A DNA stretch of 64,000 nucleotides from Scolanthus callimorphus (taxonomy: Eukaryota > Cnidaria > Anthozoa > Actiniaria > Edwardsiidae): positions 198,501 through 262,500 of the forward strand of contig JAWWUD010000055.1 of the NCBI GenBank assembly GCA_033964015.1, written 5' to 3'. Numbering within the stretch: the first letter of the stretch is position 1; each line of letters begins with the position of its first letter. The notes under the pieces were generated by a model that made no database searches, was not told where the DNA came from, and saw nothing but the letters and a program-made list of their open reading frames with translations. Below are positions 45,411 through 55,925 of this stretch, one piece after another. Made by a program: the position numbers and the translations under genes.

Positions 45411-45715
45411 GGACTTTTCTAGTTTTGATGATGTCATGCCACGTGACCTTGGTTGTGCACCCCACTTGCCTTGAAGATATCTTAACCCAAGTTTGGCCAC
45501 CTAGCAATGTTGCCTTCATGAGATATTGACTTTTCTAGTTTTGATGATGTCATTGATGACGTTATGACACATGACCTCGGCGGTGCTCCCTCCTTACCTC
45601 CATGATAACCTAATCCAAGTTTGATCACCTAGCGATGTTGTCTGCTTGAGATATTGACTTTTCTAGTTTTGATGACGTCATCGATGACGTCATGTCACGT
45701 GACATTGGTGGTGCA
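45411..45715. repeat. Tandem repeat, ~130-bp unit, about 2.4 copies
   Basis: Copies start ggacttttctagttttgatg, gacttttctagttttgatga and again near 45655, each continuing with atgtca-type text, cacgtgacct, gcaccccacttgcc and gttt-gccacctagc. A related segment closes the window (63905-64000). Located in intron 1 of the CYP4-like gene. Confidence 0.8.
45673..45702. promoter_or_regulatory. Two CRE palindromes and a CACGTG box in CYP4-like intron 1
   Basis: tgacgtca occurs at 45673-45680 and 45685-45692, and tcacgtga at 45695-45702. These are the known target palindromes of CREB/ATF-type bZIP proteins and of bHLH or bZIP factors. They lie about 170 bp downstream of exon 1 inside a tandem repeat. 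Only the sequence match is seen; use as an enhancer is speculation. Confidence 0.3.
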
Positions 45716-45874
45716 CCCCCGCCCAAAAAATATGGGAGTCCCCCCAGGAAAGTGGGCCGGATTATGTTAGGGCCTAGTGGCTTAAAAAAAGGCCTTCATC
45801 GCCTAACATAGATACTGATACAATCTTACATCTTATTAAGGGAAAGACACGACAGATGGAAAAAGTAAACATAC

Positions 45875-46052
45875 CGCTAGGCTCTCGCTCGAACTGCAGT
45901 GCGTTTCCAAAGAACATATGCTTCACTGGACCAGGAAATTTCTCCATCATTGACACCCTTCGCAGTACTCCACTCCATGAGCGGAAAAACGTCACAAGAA
46001 CACTTGCCACTATAGCGGCTCCCAGGAATAGGGTAGATAGAGGAGAAAGCAT
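45875..46052 (-). CDS. Cytochrome P450 CYP4-like, coding exon 1
   Basis: Starts at the ATG 46052 (a TAG stands two codons upstream in frame). Residues 5-23 (LSTLFLGAAIVASVLVTFF) form a hydrophobic membrane anchor, RSWSGVLRR is the basic halt signal, and residues 38-45 (KFPGPVKH) are the proline-rich hinge that orients microsomal P450s. MFFGNALQFEREPS follows and the exon ends at 45875 before the donor ggtatgt, in phase 1. The join to exon 2 restores the frame precisely. Anchor, hinge and exon phase together support a microsomal CYP4-like enzyme. The promoter side (46053-46400) showed no TATA box that could be trusted. A frame on the same strand starting at 46197 is in another phase and not supported. 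Confidence 0.85.
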
Positions 46053-46594
46053 CGTCTAGCAAGATCAACGTCTCTTTGCCCAAGTACAATGTACAATAGG
46101 ACCTGAGTCTATCGTTTATAGACTTATCAGCGGTATTATGTTTACAAACGGGATCATTCAAGGGCAACATGCAAGCGAGGCTTGGTCGGTAGTCCATCTC
46201 ATTCTTTGCGCTTGAATCCGCTTGAATCGGCGAGAAAGCTCAGAATGAACAAAAAGTAAAATGTTTCTTTTCTCGTACTCTGATGAACTCATGCCCTGAT
46301 AAAAAAAATATAGTATTTGCAGACTACACATCAAGACACATTCGGTCATTCAAGGTCTTACCACAGGGAGTCCAGCGGTTACCATTCTAGTCCCCAGAGC
46401 CTCACGGTAATGTTGACTGCAAACTAGTGGAGTTCAGGGTCCAGTTGCTCGATCGAAAGTGGTTTAGCACTAATCCAGTATTAATTACCATGGTGACTCG
46501 ATGGTTTTGTTCAGAACTAAACCTGGTTTAAATTTAATCCGCATTTGAACAACCCGCACCAGAAACTGAACTGAGAGGGAGGAAAAATAGAATT

Positions 46595-46784
46595 AGAGCA
46601 GATTTCGTATGACTGTGAAAAGTGTCGCGGTACGGCGCGGTACTGTCGCGGTGGCGGTACGGAACCTGGCCTGCTGTAGATGGACTGAAATCGCCAATGA
46701 AATAGCGTAGTCGCGGTACGGTCACGGTCGCGGCGCGGAACAACTTTGTGGCGGTGCTTTTCACAGTCATACGAAATCTGCTCT
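46595..46784. mobile_element. MITE with perfect 28-bp ends
   Basis: agagcagatttcgtatgact and the following gtgaaaag are mirrored exactly at 46757-46784. The interior repeats gcggtacgg and tcgcggtac in both orientations. No clear target duplication. It sits about 540 bp upstream of the CYP4-like start codon. Confidence 0.85.
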
Positions 46785-47117
46785 ATGCCTACACGACGGA
46801 CCATTAGAAATGATGGGGGGGGGGGGGGGGGGCAAAAAGCAAAAAAACATATTCATACAAGGGGAAAATAGAAAAATAAAAATCATGCAGCCTCTGTGGC
46901 TCCCCCAAAAAAATTCTTGCAAGATTCCCAAGTTTTGATTAGGCAATTGAATTATGTTGACAGAACAAAAAGGCAAAATTGATGTTCTTTCAAGGCTTTG
47001 CCTTTTCTAGTTCATTCAATTGAGTACTCTAAAAATTTCGGAGCGCTGCGCGCGTCGGAATAGCATCGTTTCTGAGAGCTCAAGCAATGGAACTTTGCTC
47101 TTTTTTAAGGAATGATT

Positions 47118-47193
47118 ACGAATGTTCATTACAAGAACATGTATCTTGGCAAGGAGAATGTTCATTACAAGAACATGTATCTTGGCAAGGAGA
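47118..47193. repeat. 38-bp tandem duplication
   Basis: gaatgttcattacaagaaca followed by tgtatcttggcaagga occurs twice in a row with no differences. No coding significance was recognised. Confidence 0.85.
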
Positions 47194-47347
47194 AAAAACT
47201 CCCCCTCCCCAAAAAACCATACTATACACAACAAATGGAATGTTCATCTGTTTTGTCTCTGAGGCTTGATGAAATGGGTTTATCAAAATCAGGGCGCGCT
47301 TCGCGCGCAAAAAAAGGAGCAATTTCTGTGAGAGAAACTGCTCCCAG

Positions 47348-48878
47348 GTAAAAATCTAAAACTTGGAATTTTTTCCAGTAAGGTACCTGTTAGAGGTCTG
47401 TTCTAGCAAATCAAGCAAATTACACTTGTTGGTACCTGAATTTCAGACGTATTACAAGGTAATTATGAGGGAAAATATGTCTTGTTGGTACCTTTTAGGG
47501 CTCAAAATCAACTAAGCGACGCCATGTTTGGTACCTTTTAGCGGTAAAATCGAAAGTTCCCGACGAGCACCCCGCCCCAAAAGTATGGGAGTCCCCACCG
47601 GCCCACTTTTAACTTGGATGCAACCATCATATTCAATTTTCATTTCTACTAAAAAAAAAAATTTCCCCCACGTAAAAAATGCGTGTAGTCTACTGCAATT
47701 CGTTTTTAATATAACATGAAATTTACATCGAAACACGGATTTTCACCATTTTTCGTGTAACGTTTCGATAATGATTTTTGAAAACGGAATTTGAATTTTG
47801 ACTTTATATTGTTGATTCTGATAATTTTTCCGACATTCAAAATTGGATTTTTCAAATCTAAACTTTGTCTTTTATTTTTTTTGCAGAAATAGGAAAACGA
47901 AATTCAAATTCAAATTTCAATTACTGTTTTTTAATGAAAAACGTTTATCAGTTTCATTTCGTGAAAGGAGATTCTAACAGTTTTGTAGATGTCGCCGTTT
48001 AGGTGCTACGATCAATGGCAAGAACATACTCAGAGGGGGAGGGTGGTATTTCCTAACAACTCTAACAAGCCAACATTTCAACCCAAATGTCAGTGAGATT
48101 AAAGAGGAGAATATTATATATGTTAAGAGCTATAGGAATGGAGGGCTATAGCTGTGAAAGAAGTTGTCTCAGCTCGCACGTTTCAAGTGTGTTTGGCCAC
48201 CACAGCCAACGCCCCTGCACCTATATGAGGAGTATCTTTTTTATTCAAAGCACCTAAACGAAGACCACTACAAAACTCCTACAACTCTTTTCTATCAAAT
48301 GAAACCAATAAACGTTTTTCATTAAAGAACAGTTATTGAAAATTGAATTTCAATTCCATTTTCCAATTTCTCGAAAAAAATCGAAAAAACCAAATTGAGA
48401 TTCAAAAATCCAAATTTGAATGTCGGCAAAAATATCAAAATCAACCATATCAAGCCAAAAATTCAAATTCCGTTTTCAAAAATTATTATCGAAACGTAAA
48501 ACGAAAAATGGTGAAAATCCGTTTTTCTATGTAAATTTTAGGTATTAAAAACGAATTGCAGTAGACTACACGCATTGTAAAACTATCCATGTGAAACATT
48601 TGCGTTATGCACCAGTCAATGTAACGTCAGCCAATATGCTCTACTGCAGACCTGCCAACCCCTCAGAAGTCAAAACCTGGAGATCAGCCTAACCAATAAT
48701 AATTTCTGAATATTAAAAAAAAATCAAATAACCAAAATGTTAAAATGTAACTGTATTTAGTGTCCACACACTGCCTGCATTGATTAGCTTTGCTATTTGA
48801 AGGTAGTGTGTGTTTTTAATTTATGTATTTAAAAATAATAATAAGATTGATTGAAGGATTGAATGCCTAATCGAAGCG
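47348..48878. repeat. Right arm of the inverted duplication around CYP4-like exon 1
   Basis: Inverted match to 44688-45317, enlarged by the 899-bp fold-back at 47678-48576. The arms differ at few positions outside the insertion, for example ctgcaaatagc versus gctatttgaagg. Together the arms enclose about 2.03 kb with exon 1 and its upstream region. Confidence 0.85.
47678..48576. mobile_element. Fold-back element with 6-bp target duplication
   Basis: aatgcgtgtagtctactgca pairs with tgcagtagactacacgcatt, and diverged inverted similarity continues for about 300 bp on each side. gtaaaa stands outside both ends (47672-47677, 48577-48582). The uninserted partner arm near 44987-44997 reads, in reverse complement, cacgtaaaactatcc, which proves the 6-bp duplication. 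No open frame of note. Confidence 0.9.
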
Positions 48879-48882
48879 CGTA

Positions 48883-49771
48883 TTTGTATGGTCTGCAGGA
48901 TATTTATTGATTTTGCTGCGTCGATAACATGAATATCTACGATCCTGGTGTGTTTAGTTTACTTGTTGAATTCGAATTTTGTGAAAAAAATCCGTCCCGA
49001 AGTGTGTTGTGCCGATCGATTCCACGAGCCGATTTTGGGCTTCAGCCTCCCACCTTGTCTTTCTCTCTGTATGGGGGGAGAATTGAAGATAAATCCGTGA
49101 AACTTCACATGAGCATCAAGGACAACCACAACTAACAACATGGTAAGTTTCAGTAACTTTTATTGAGAATTTCCTATAAATTTCCAGGTCCAAACATCCC
49201 TTACCACAATCTCCATATAAACCCTATCATACTGTCAATACTTCGATGTTGTAGTACACAAACAATTGTCCTGGGTCACCTGTGGTCAAATGACTCTGTT
49301 TCGAAACAAAGGACAACCTCGTTCCCATGTCCTCAAACAGTGGTCACGTGACTCAGCCTCCGCACAACAACCGCCATCTTAATTACCCACTGTTGACCTC
49401 GTTCCAAGGGTCTCCTCGGCCAGTTTTCAAAATGGCGGGTCGACCCTGGGTTTGCAGGGACGTCAACCCTGTCGCTCGAAAAACCTTGAGACACCAAAAT
49501 AGGAAGAGGCCAACCACCTCTCTCAATTTTCCTACAAATCGGATTTGAACTGCCGATATCTCGATAAATAATTGATGAATCATAATGAAAACCCTACCAT
49601 TGTGCTCTAATGAAGAGAGCAACGTATTTTGCAATAAAATTGGGTATCCCTTATTTGTGTTTCGAGAAAAAAAACCACTGGATACTTATGGTACCCACCA
49701 CCTAATTCATCATCCTTTGATACTCATCGAGTACCATTCACAGCACGAAATGAGGACTTTACGGAATTTTG
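48883..49771. other. No gene proved; possible non-coding 5' exon
   Basis: The stretch aacatggtaagtttc at about 49136-49150 places an ATG directly before a consensus donor, a pattern known from some host genes. The plus-strand frame upstream (from 48929) has no domain, and no downstream acceptor could be matched. Bases 49375-49530 hold short inverted similarities only. Confidence 0.3.
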
Positions 49772-50037
49772 CTATCGGCTAGGCCTTTCCAGATTGTGCT
49801 CCCAAAAAGCTAAAAAAGTGCTCCCAAAAATGCCCAAAAGATGCTGAAAAAGTGCTCCAAAATCAAAATAGTGCTCGAAAGTTGCTCCAAAAATCAAAAA
49901 AGTGCTACCGAATATTTTTAATTATTTGAAAGAAAAGATGCTTTCCAATTTAGATTTGCAACTAAAAGGCAAGTTTCCATTGAATACAAGTCAATAATTG
50001 CACAAATAACGAATAATACTTTTATTAAATAAATGCG

Positions 50038-50169
50038 TTAGAGTAGCTTTCTTTCGCTTTCGGGAAATGGACGCTTTTTTGCCGGTTCTGATAATGAAGC
50101 GCCTGTACTTATGGCAGTTTCTATGGGATTATCTTCGATTTCTTCGCCACTCGACGAAGCGTCCGCCAT
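50038..50169 (-). CDS. 43-residue orphan frame in hAT-like element
   Basis: Starts at ATG 50169 in the context aaaatggcgg and reads MADASSSGEEIEDNPIETAI, ending KKRPFPESERKLL before a TAA at 50038. Acidic and serine-rich at the front with a KKRP basic patch, it resembles the start of a nuclear protein. It may be the first exon of the lost transposase or a captured host exon. It was too short for routine frame searches. No zinc-finger or catalytic residues are present. Confidence 0.35.
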   Translation of the reverse strand: MADASSSGEEIEDNPIETAISTGASLSEPAKKRPFPESERKLL

Positions 50170-50455
50170 TTTGATCTGGGCAGACAAATATTCTATATAA
50201 GGCGTTAGATTAGTTATTAACTAGTTCCCCAGCCCACAGGCTACCCAATACTGTACCACATGAATGGATACCCAATCAAATGTCGAAATCACCAGTTTTA
50301 GCCTAGTTGAGATATTATTTGTAGTCAAGGGAACTTGAAATTGCTATATAAAACAAAAAATCCAGTAATTTGCTTCAAATAAACTAGAAATTGGCTTGTT
50401 CACCAAAAAAGTGCTCTCTGATCAAAATAGTGCTCCCAAAGCCAAATTGCGCTTA

Positions 50456-50733
50456 CCACTGTATGCATTGCTACGCGACCTCAAAATTCAAGGTTGCGAT
50501 GGACGATTGGCGATTTTAAGCCGTCAATCAAACCAAAACGCTGGATTTTTCGGCCACTTCAGCGGGCCGACATTGATTGCAAAATCAACCAAAATGGTTT
50601 TAAGGTATCCTTTGGCTTCCTTGACTCGAATGCTTAATTTTTCGGTTCAAGAAAATTGACAACTATTTTCTTGCGTAAAATCGCCAATCACCCAACAGTG
50701 AATTTTGAGGTCGCGTAGCAATGCATACAGTGG
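50456..50733. mobile_element. TA-flanked MITE, copy 2, nested in hAT-like element
   Basis: The same family as 1109-1383, with cleaner ends: ccactgtatgcattgctacg and its mirror cgtagcaatgcatacagtgg. TA lies at 50454-50455 and 50734-50735. Confidence 0.9.
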
Positions 50734-50774
50734 TAAAAAGTGCCGAGCACAATCTGGAAAGGCCTACTATCGGC

Positions 50775-51525
50775 GTATTTTTGCGTAAAGGTAGCCTGTA
50801 CATTTACGCATTTTTACGTGACGCGTAAACTTGCGTAAAAGGTTAAAATACCTTTACGCGACCTTTTCGCAGATATTAAAGAAGCGTAAACCTTTTTACA
50901 CACAAACTGCGAAAACTGTAAACACCTGAAATATATCTGAATTATGTTTTTTTATGAATTCTCGCATGCGAGAATCTACGTAGAACACTGATAAAATGGA
51001 TCATATTTATAGTAAATAATTTTCAGAACAAGAATTGAAAGAATAAAAAGAGCACCAATACCAAGACTTGAAGCTCCTACCAGCTCTTTTGGAATAAGTC
51101 AAAATACTGATAAAGTTTCGTGGCGTATATCTCAGGTATTCACGTTTTTCATAGTTTGACTGGTAGACGTTTACGCAAGCGTAAAGTTGAGTAAACCCAA
51201 CAATCTTTACGTAACAAGTAAATGTGCGTTTAGAATGGCGTTCTTTGCAGACATTTACGCGAAACATAAATCGTCGTAAAGAAGAAGCCTCTTAAAAGTT
51301 ACGTTTTTACGATAATAGACAGCTCGAACAACAAATTAACAGCGAATAACAAACGAAACTTTCATGGCATATTTCAGGTATTCACGGTTTTCGTACTCAG
51401 TGACTGTAAACGTTTAAGCAAGCGTAAAGTTGAGTAAACCCAACGATCTTTACGTAACAAGTAAATATGCGTTTAGGATGGCGTTCTTTACAGACATTTA
51501 CGCGAAACATAAATCGTCTTAGAAC
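50775..51525. repeat. TTTACGC-motif region with a 170-bp direct repeat
   Basis: tttacgc / gcgtaaa occurs more than a dozen times in both orientations. About 51115-51285 and 51357-51523 are direct copies sharing gcgtaaagttgagtaaaccc, tttacgtaacaagtaaat and acatttacgcgaaacataaa. The array of a short motif in both directions recalls subterminal regions of CACTA elements, but no ends were found. Confidence 0.6.
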
Positions 51526-52380
51526 ATGACCAATGCCACTCAGCCAATCAGCAACCCAATGAAAACACGATCTCATCGAAGATGCCGTCGCTCAAACGTC
51601 AATCGTGAAGGTGGTAAAAATGAAGGAGGTAAAAACGGGTCGTCGAGTCAGCGGGTTCGATGAGTTCCCGCTCAGTCCCCACGTGGTACTTGTTTCGGGG
51701 ACTTGTCCCCTAGTCTGTGCTGACCGTCAAAGGTCGTAGGTAATAGGGCTGAGTACAGCAGATTGTCCAAGGATTTGGTGGTTTTATATCCGCGACCAGT
51801 TCCAAGCCGTCCAGAAAATCAACAATCGAGGTTTTGACTCACATCCATCAGCCTTTTATGGAAGATGCCAAGGCCAGGAGTACAACTCGTGAATACATTT
51901 GATATGAAACCCCTCCCCCTAATATAGAAGTTTCCGCAGTTGACTACAAGAATCACGTCGTTCTTCCAGGACCGTTGCATACCAAGGGCGATCCAAGGAA
52001 TTCCCGAAAGGTTGGGGGGCGGATAGTGAAAACATCAGTAAATGTATGGGAAAATCTCCTAAGAAAGATGAACATGATAACAGGAAACAAGATATATATT
52101 TCTCGACTGCCGCCATAGAGACAACCTAGTTCCACAAATTCAGGAGTCAATCACTGAGTCGCCAACTACAAGCGTGCACACCAAGTCATATTCTGGGCAT
52201 ACGATACAGGGAAGGCTTCGACAAGACAGAGGAGGGATTTCTGGAACGAGTGTCGTCATGCAGGCAAGGGCAAGGCTGGAAGAAGATGGAGGAGAGACTT
52301 CTGGTACCAATGTAGTCATGCGGGCAAATCATGCTACCTTACCTTATGACTTGATTGAATGACTTTCCAGTATCCAGAGG
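51526..52380. other. No feature recognised
   Basis: Sequence left of the complete DIRS-order element. A weak 70-bp tandem similarity (ggcaaggctggaagaaga-type text near 52190-52330) is the only structure seen; open frames have no domain. Confidence 0.4.
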
Positions 52381-52508
52381 ATTGTAATTTCTTGTTGACA
52401 TAACTTCACGATTATCTGTCCTCTTGGGGATTCTCGTTCGCTTAAGAGCCTAGACTAATGTATTCATGCCACTTGACTTCGCACACGTTTGTTACCGGGT
52501 CAAATTTT
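52381..52508. repeat. Split direct repeat A1
   Basis: Runs from attgtaatttcttgttgaca to gttaccgggtcaaatttt and is repeated as A2 at 57345-57472 (gagcct here, gaacct there). It marks the 5' end of the element. Confidence 0.93.
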
Positions 52509-52551
52509 AAGCATCGTTGATTCTGGATTTTAAGTTATTGAGTAATGGGAG

Positions 52552-53407
52552 ATGAGAATCGGTGTTAATGCTGATATTGTAGAAGAAGACACTGAAGACC
52601 CTTCTCCTGTATCTAAGAAGGATCTGTCTGAATTCAAACAATTCCTGCTTGGCCAGCTCAAGACTCACAAGTTGGATTTGGAACAGCTTTGTTAAAGTGT
52701 TAAAGCCAAGGAGCTTTGCTGAGGACGCATTCTCTGAATCTAAAAAGGCCGCTGAAGATTCGTCTCTCAAGTTTAATCGTTTGGGAAACGAGAAAAACTA
52801 CAAGTTCAACTCTGAAGTTTGTCTTCTGGTCGAAAAGGCCGGGAAAGCTGTAGCTGAAGATAACAAGCCCGTCGCTACGCTCGCGCTTTCACAGGCTGTT
52901 TCTCTGTTGAAAGAGAAAAATCGCAAGATTCGTATTGCTGACGGTTCCGAGGCCGGTTGGTTGACTATAAAACACTACGAATCCAACCCTTCTGCCATCG
53001 ATTCGGACGACGAGAAAAAGATCCGAAGCGCCGAAAGGGAGGCCTTGAGAGCCCAGTCACGCAGCAGAGCCCAGAGACGAAATGCTGAACGCTTTAAGGG
53101 AAGAAGTCGAGATTCTTTTCAGTACTCCGGGTCAAGACGACAGCCGTACGACTTCGGTCAGGAGTTCCACCAGCAGCAGAGTCGTCGCCAGCCAGTCTCC
53201 ACCTGTCGTTACTGTTCCGTCCCTGGTCACTGGTGGCGTGAGTGCCCGTTGCGCTTATCCAGATCTCACGGCAGTCAGTCAATCGGGAATACCGGCTTCT
53301 CCGGCGCAACTCTCCACTTCCACCTCGTCCTCTCAGCTTTCCACAGGATCAGGCAGCCGCTTCTAATAGTCAGGATGCACTTACTCAGGAATTTGATACA
53401 TTGTTAA
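52552..53407 (+). pseudogene. Gag-like protein with CCHC zinc knuckle, one frameshift
   Basis: The first ATG frame (52552) reads MRIGVNADIVEEDTEDPSPV, then SEFKQFLLGQLKTHKLDLEQ, and stops at about 52693. The neighbouring frame carries on as VKVLKPRSFAEDAFSESKKA, SEVCLLVEKAGKAVAEDNKP and LSQAVSLLKEKNRKIRIADG. An Arg/Gln-rich stretch leads to CRYCSVPGHWWREC, a Cys-x2-Cys-x4-His-x4-Cys knuckle for nucleic-acid binding. The frame ends at 53407 and overlaps the RT frame by about 165 bases in the -1 frame, which could allow ribosomal frameshifting. Confidence 0.82.
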
Positions 53408-55396
53408 AAGATAAGTTCTCAGTTGATATTTATGATAGCAAGTTTTACGAGAGAAATTTGTTTGAGTATGAGTCGGGCGTTTCTGCCCCTATTGTCAAGG
53501 GTAGGCTTCTTAAAGCTCATAAGCAATTTTGGGTTGACATTGGAGCGCCACAGTGGGTCATTGACACTATATCTCATGGTTTTGTCATCCCTTTTACTTC
53601 CCTCCCTCCTCCTGCAATTTTACGTAACAACCAGTCGGCTTATCAGAATTCTGCCTTTGTTTCTCAGGCTATTTCAGAGTTGCTTGAGCTTGGTCTCGTG
53701 ACTGAGCTTTCTTTTCCCCCCACTGTGGTGAACCCATTGTCTGTATCTATTAATTCAGAAGCAAACCTAGACTTATTCTAGATCTAAGACATGTTAACCA
53801 TTATATCAGTAAGACTAAGTTTTCTATGGAAGATTGGCGTACTTTTCTTAACTACGTTACCATTAATGGTTTTCTTATTAAGTTTGACATGAAGTCTGGT
53901 TACCACCATCTTGATATCTGTGACAACCATATTCAGTTTTTAGGTTTCAGATGGTGCCTTAACTCTTCTGATTATAGATATTTTTGCTTCAATGTTTTGC
54001 CTTTGGTCTTTCAGTAGCTTCGTTTCTGTTTATTAAATTTTTCAGGCCGTTAGTCCGTCATTGGAGGTCTTTAGGTTATCATATTGTTTTGTACTTGGAT
54101 GACGGTATTGTCTGTGAGCGTACTTTGGATTCTGCTAAGGAGGTTTCGCGCGCAGTTCGCGCTGATTTGGCATGCGCTGGAATTGTTGCTAATAAGGACA
54201 AGTCTGTTTGGATTCCCACACACAGTTTGCAGTGGTTGGGTATTCAGTGGGATCTTTCGTCTGGTCACATTTCTATTCCTCAATCTAGAATAGATAAGCT
54301 ATGTTCCTCCATTATTGCATTCAAGGCTAAGTTACCTCGTGTTTTTTTTTCGACAAATTTCCGCTGTCGTCGGTCGTATAATTTCACTTGCGCCAGTAGT
54401 CGGTAACATTTCTCTGTTAATGTCCCGTTTTCTTCAGAGTGCTGTTACTTTTTGCGATCAACAATGGGATTCCTGTCTTGACCTTAGCAGTTACCAATTT
54501 TATGCTCAATGTCTTGATGAATTAGAGTTTTGGTTGTCCAATTGTGCTTCACTCAACTCTAGAGCATTATTTGTTTATTCTAAGCCTCTCGTCGTTCTTC
54601 ATTCGGATGCTAGTGATTTTGCATGCGGCGGTTCAGTCTTTGTTGTAGACTCTCATGAATTCGACTTGTTTTACACTGCTTTTACTAGTCTTGAGTCTGT
54701 ACAAGATAGTAATGCTCGCGAGCTTTTGTCTGTTATACGCACTTAGGTCTTTTAGGTCGCATGTTTTTGGTAAAATAGTTAAGATTTATACAGACAACAG
54801 GAATGCAGAAATTATTGGTCGTAAGGGAAGCATGTGCCTTCGTTCACAAGTTAGCCTTGCAGATTTTTCAGTTTTGTGCACAGAATAGTGTTTCTCTTGA
54901 TATCGAGTGGGTTCCTAGATCTCATAACCGGTTCGCAGATTCCGTCAGCCGCGTCCGGGATTTCGACGATTGGTCGGTTTCCTATGAGTTTTTTCGCCAT
55001 ATTAGTTCTATTTTCGGCCCTTTTGTAGTGGACCGTTTTGCCTCGTCACTATCTAAGTGCGTGCGTTTTTATTCCAAGTTTTGGTGCCCGGGCTCAGAGG
55101 GCGTTGATGCGTTCAGTCGTGACTGGTCGGGTGTTATCAATTGGCTCGTGCCTCCTGTTTTTCTGGTACCACGCGTCATTTTTCACTTAGAAGATTGTCA
55201 CGTTCCTAAGTGGCCTTCTTCTCCGTTTTGGCCAGTTCTGTTTCCCATGGGTATGCCTAGGCCTTCAATTTCCCATGTCATGGAATTTTCAGACGCTGCG
55301 TTTGTTTTCTCGGCGAATCCAGGTTTTGATACAATTTTCAGCCAGCATAATTTCCATGCGTCAGTGCTTGTTATCCTACTAGATGCCCGGGACTAG
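53242..55396 (+). pseudogene. Reverse transcriptase-RNase H polyprotein, several frameshifts
   Basis: The frame from 53242 holds a long N-terminal arm (WVIDTISHGFVIPF, SELLELGLVTELSFPPTVVN). After a shift near 53765 come KPRLILDLRHVNHYIS and FLIKFDMKSGYHHLDI (first catalytic Asp), then a shift near 54000 and HIVLYLDDGIVCERT (the Y-x-D-D box). A ten-T run at about 54342 causes a shift to RQISAVVGRIISLAPVVGN. RNase H follows with VLHSDASDFACGG, KIVKIYTDNRNAE (another shift near 54745) and EWVPRSHNRFADSVSR. The C-terminal extension RFYSKFWCPGSEGVDAFSRD and NWLVPPVFLVPRVI is typical of these elements. Stop at 55394. Confidence 0.88.
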
Positions 55397-55544
55397 ATGC
55401 ATCTTTTGTCTAGCTTTCTAAGTTTTTGCTTGTTATATATTAAGGATTGTTTATGCAAGATACAATTATATACTAGATTTACCGACTTGCTACTGCGTTG
55501 CCGTTGTTTATGCCCATGCATTACATTTGCTTATGAATTTGTTG

Positions 55545-55925
55545 TTTGTGTACACGAGATACACTGTATGAACTCTGTATCTGCGTACAAGAGATACGCG
55601 CGTGCATGAGATATGCTGAATGAGACTTGTTATGTGCATACAAGAGATATGCGTGTACATGAGATATGCCAGATGCAATTGTTATTTGCGTACAAGAGAT
55701 ACGCGCGTACATGAGATATGCTGAATGAGACTTGTTATGTGCATACAAGAGATATGCGTGTACATGAGATATGCCAGATGCAATTGTTATTTGCGTACAA
55801 GAGATACGCGCGTACATGAGATATGCTGAATGAGGCTTGTTATGTGCATACAAGAGATATGCGTGTACATGAGATATGCTAAATGGAATTGTTATTTGCG
55901 TACAAGAGATTATGCTGAATGGAAC
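55545..55925. repeat. Minisatellite between RT and recombinase
   Basis: About 3.3 copies of a 116-base unit made of two similar halves, tacaagagatacgcgcgtac and tacaagagatatgcgtgtac plus atgagatatgc. It lies in the 820-bp gap upstream of the recombinase, which may be an intron. Confidence 0.85.

Larger units (their letters stand above)
49780..50766. mobile_element. hAT-like non-autonomous element
   Basis: A 22-bp perfect inverted end, taggcctttccagattgtgc continuing tc, is found at both borders. The 8-mer ctatcggc flanks them (49772-49779, 50767-50774). Both 8-bp duplication and TAGG-type ends are typical of hAT elements. Near both ends gtgctccaaaa-type motifs are repeated. The interior holds a short acidic peptide frame (50038-50169) and a nested TA-flanked MITE (50456-50733). 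Confidence 0.92.

Noticed and set aside
46158..46349. Upstream minus-strand frame as an extension of the CYP4-like protein
   Set aside because: It is out of phase with exon 1, and a TAG stands two codons before the chosen ATG.
52174..52362. 62-residue plus-strand frame as a 5' gene of the retroelement
   Set aside because: It lies outside repeat A1, which marks the element's border, and is a weak tandem repeat.
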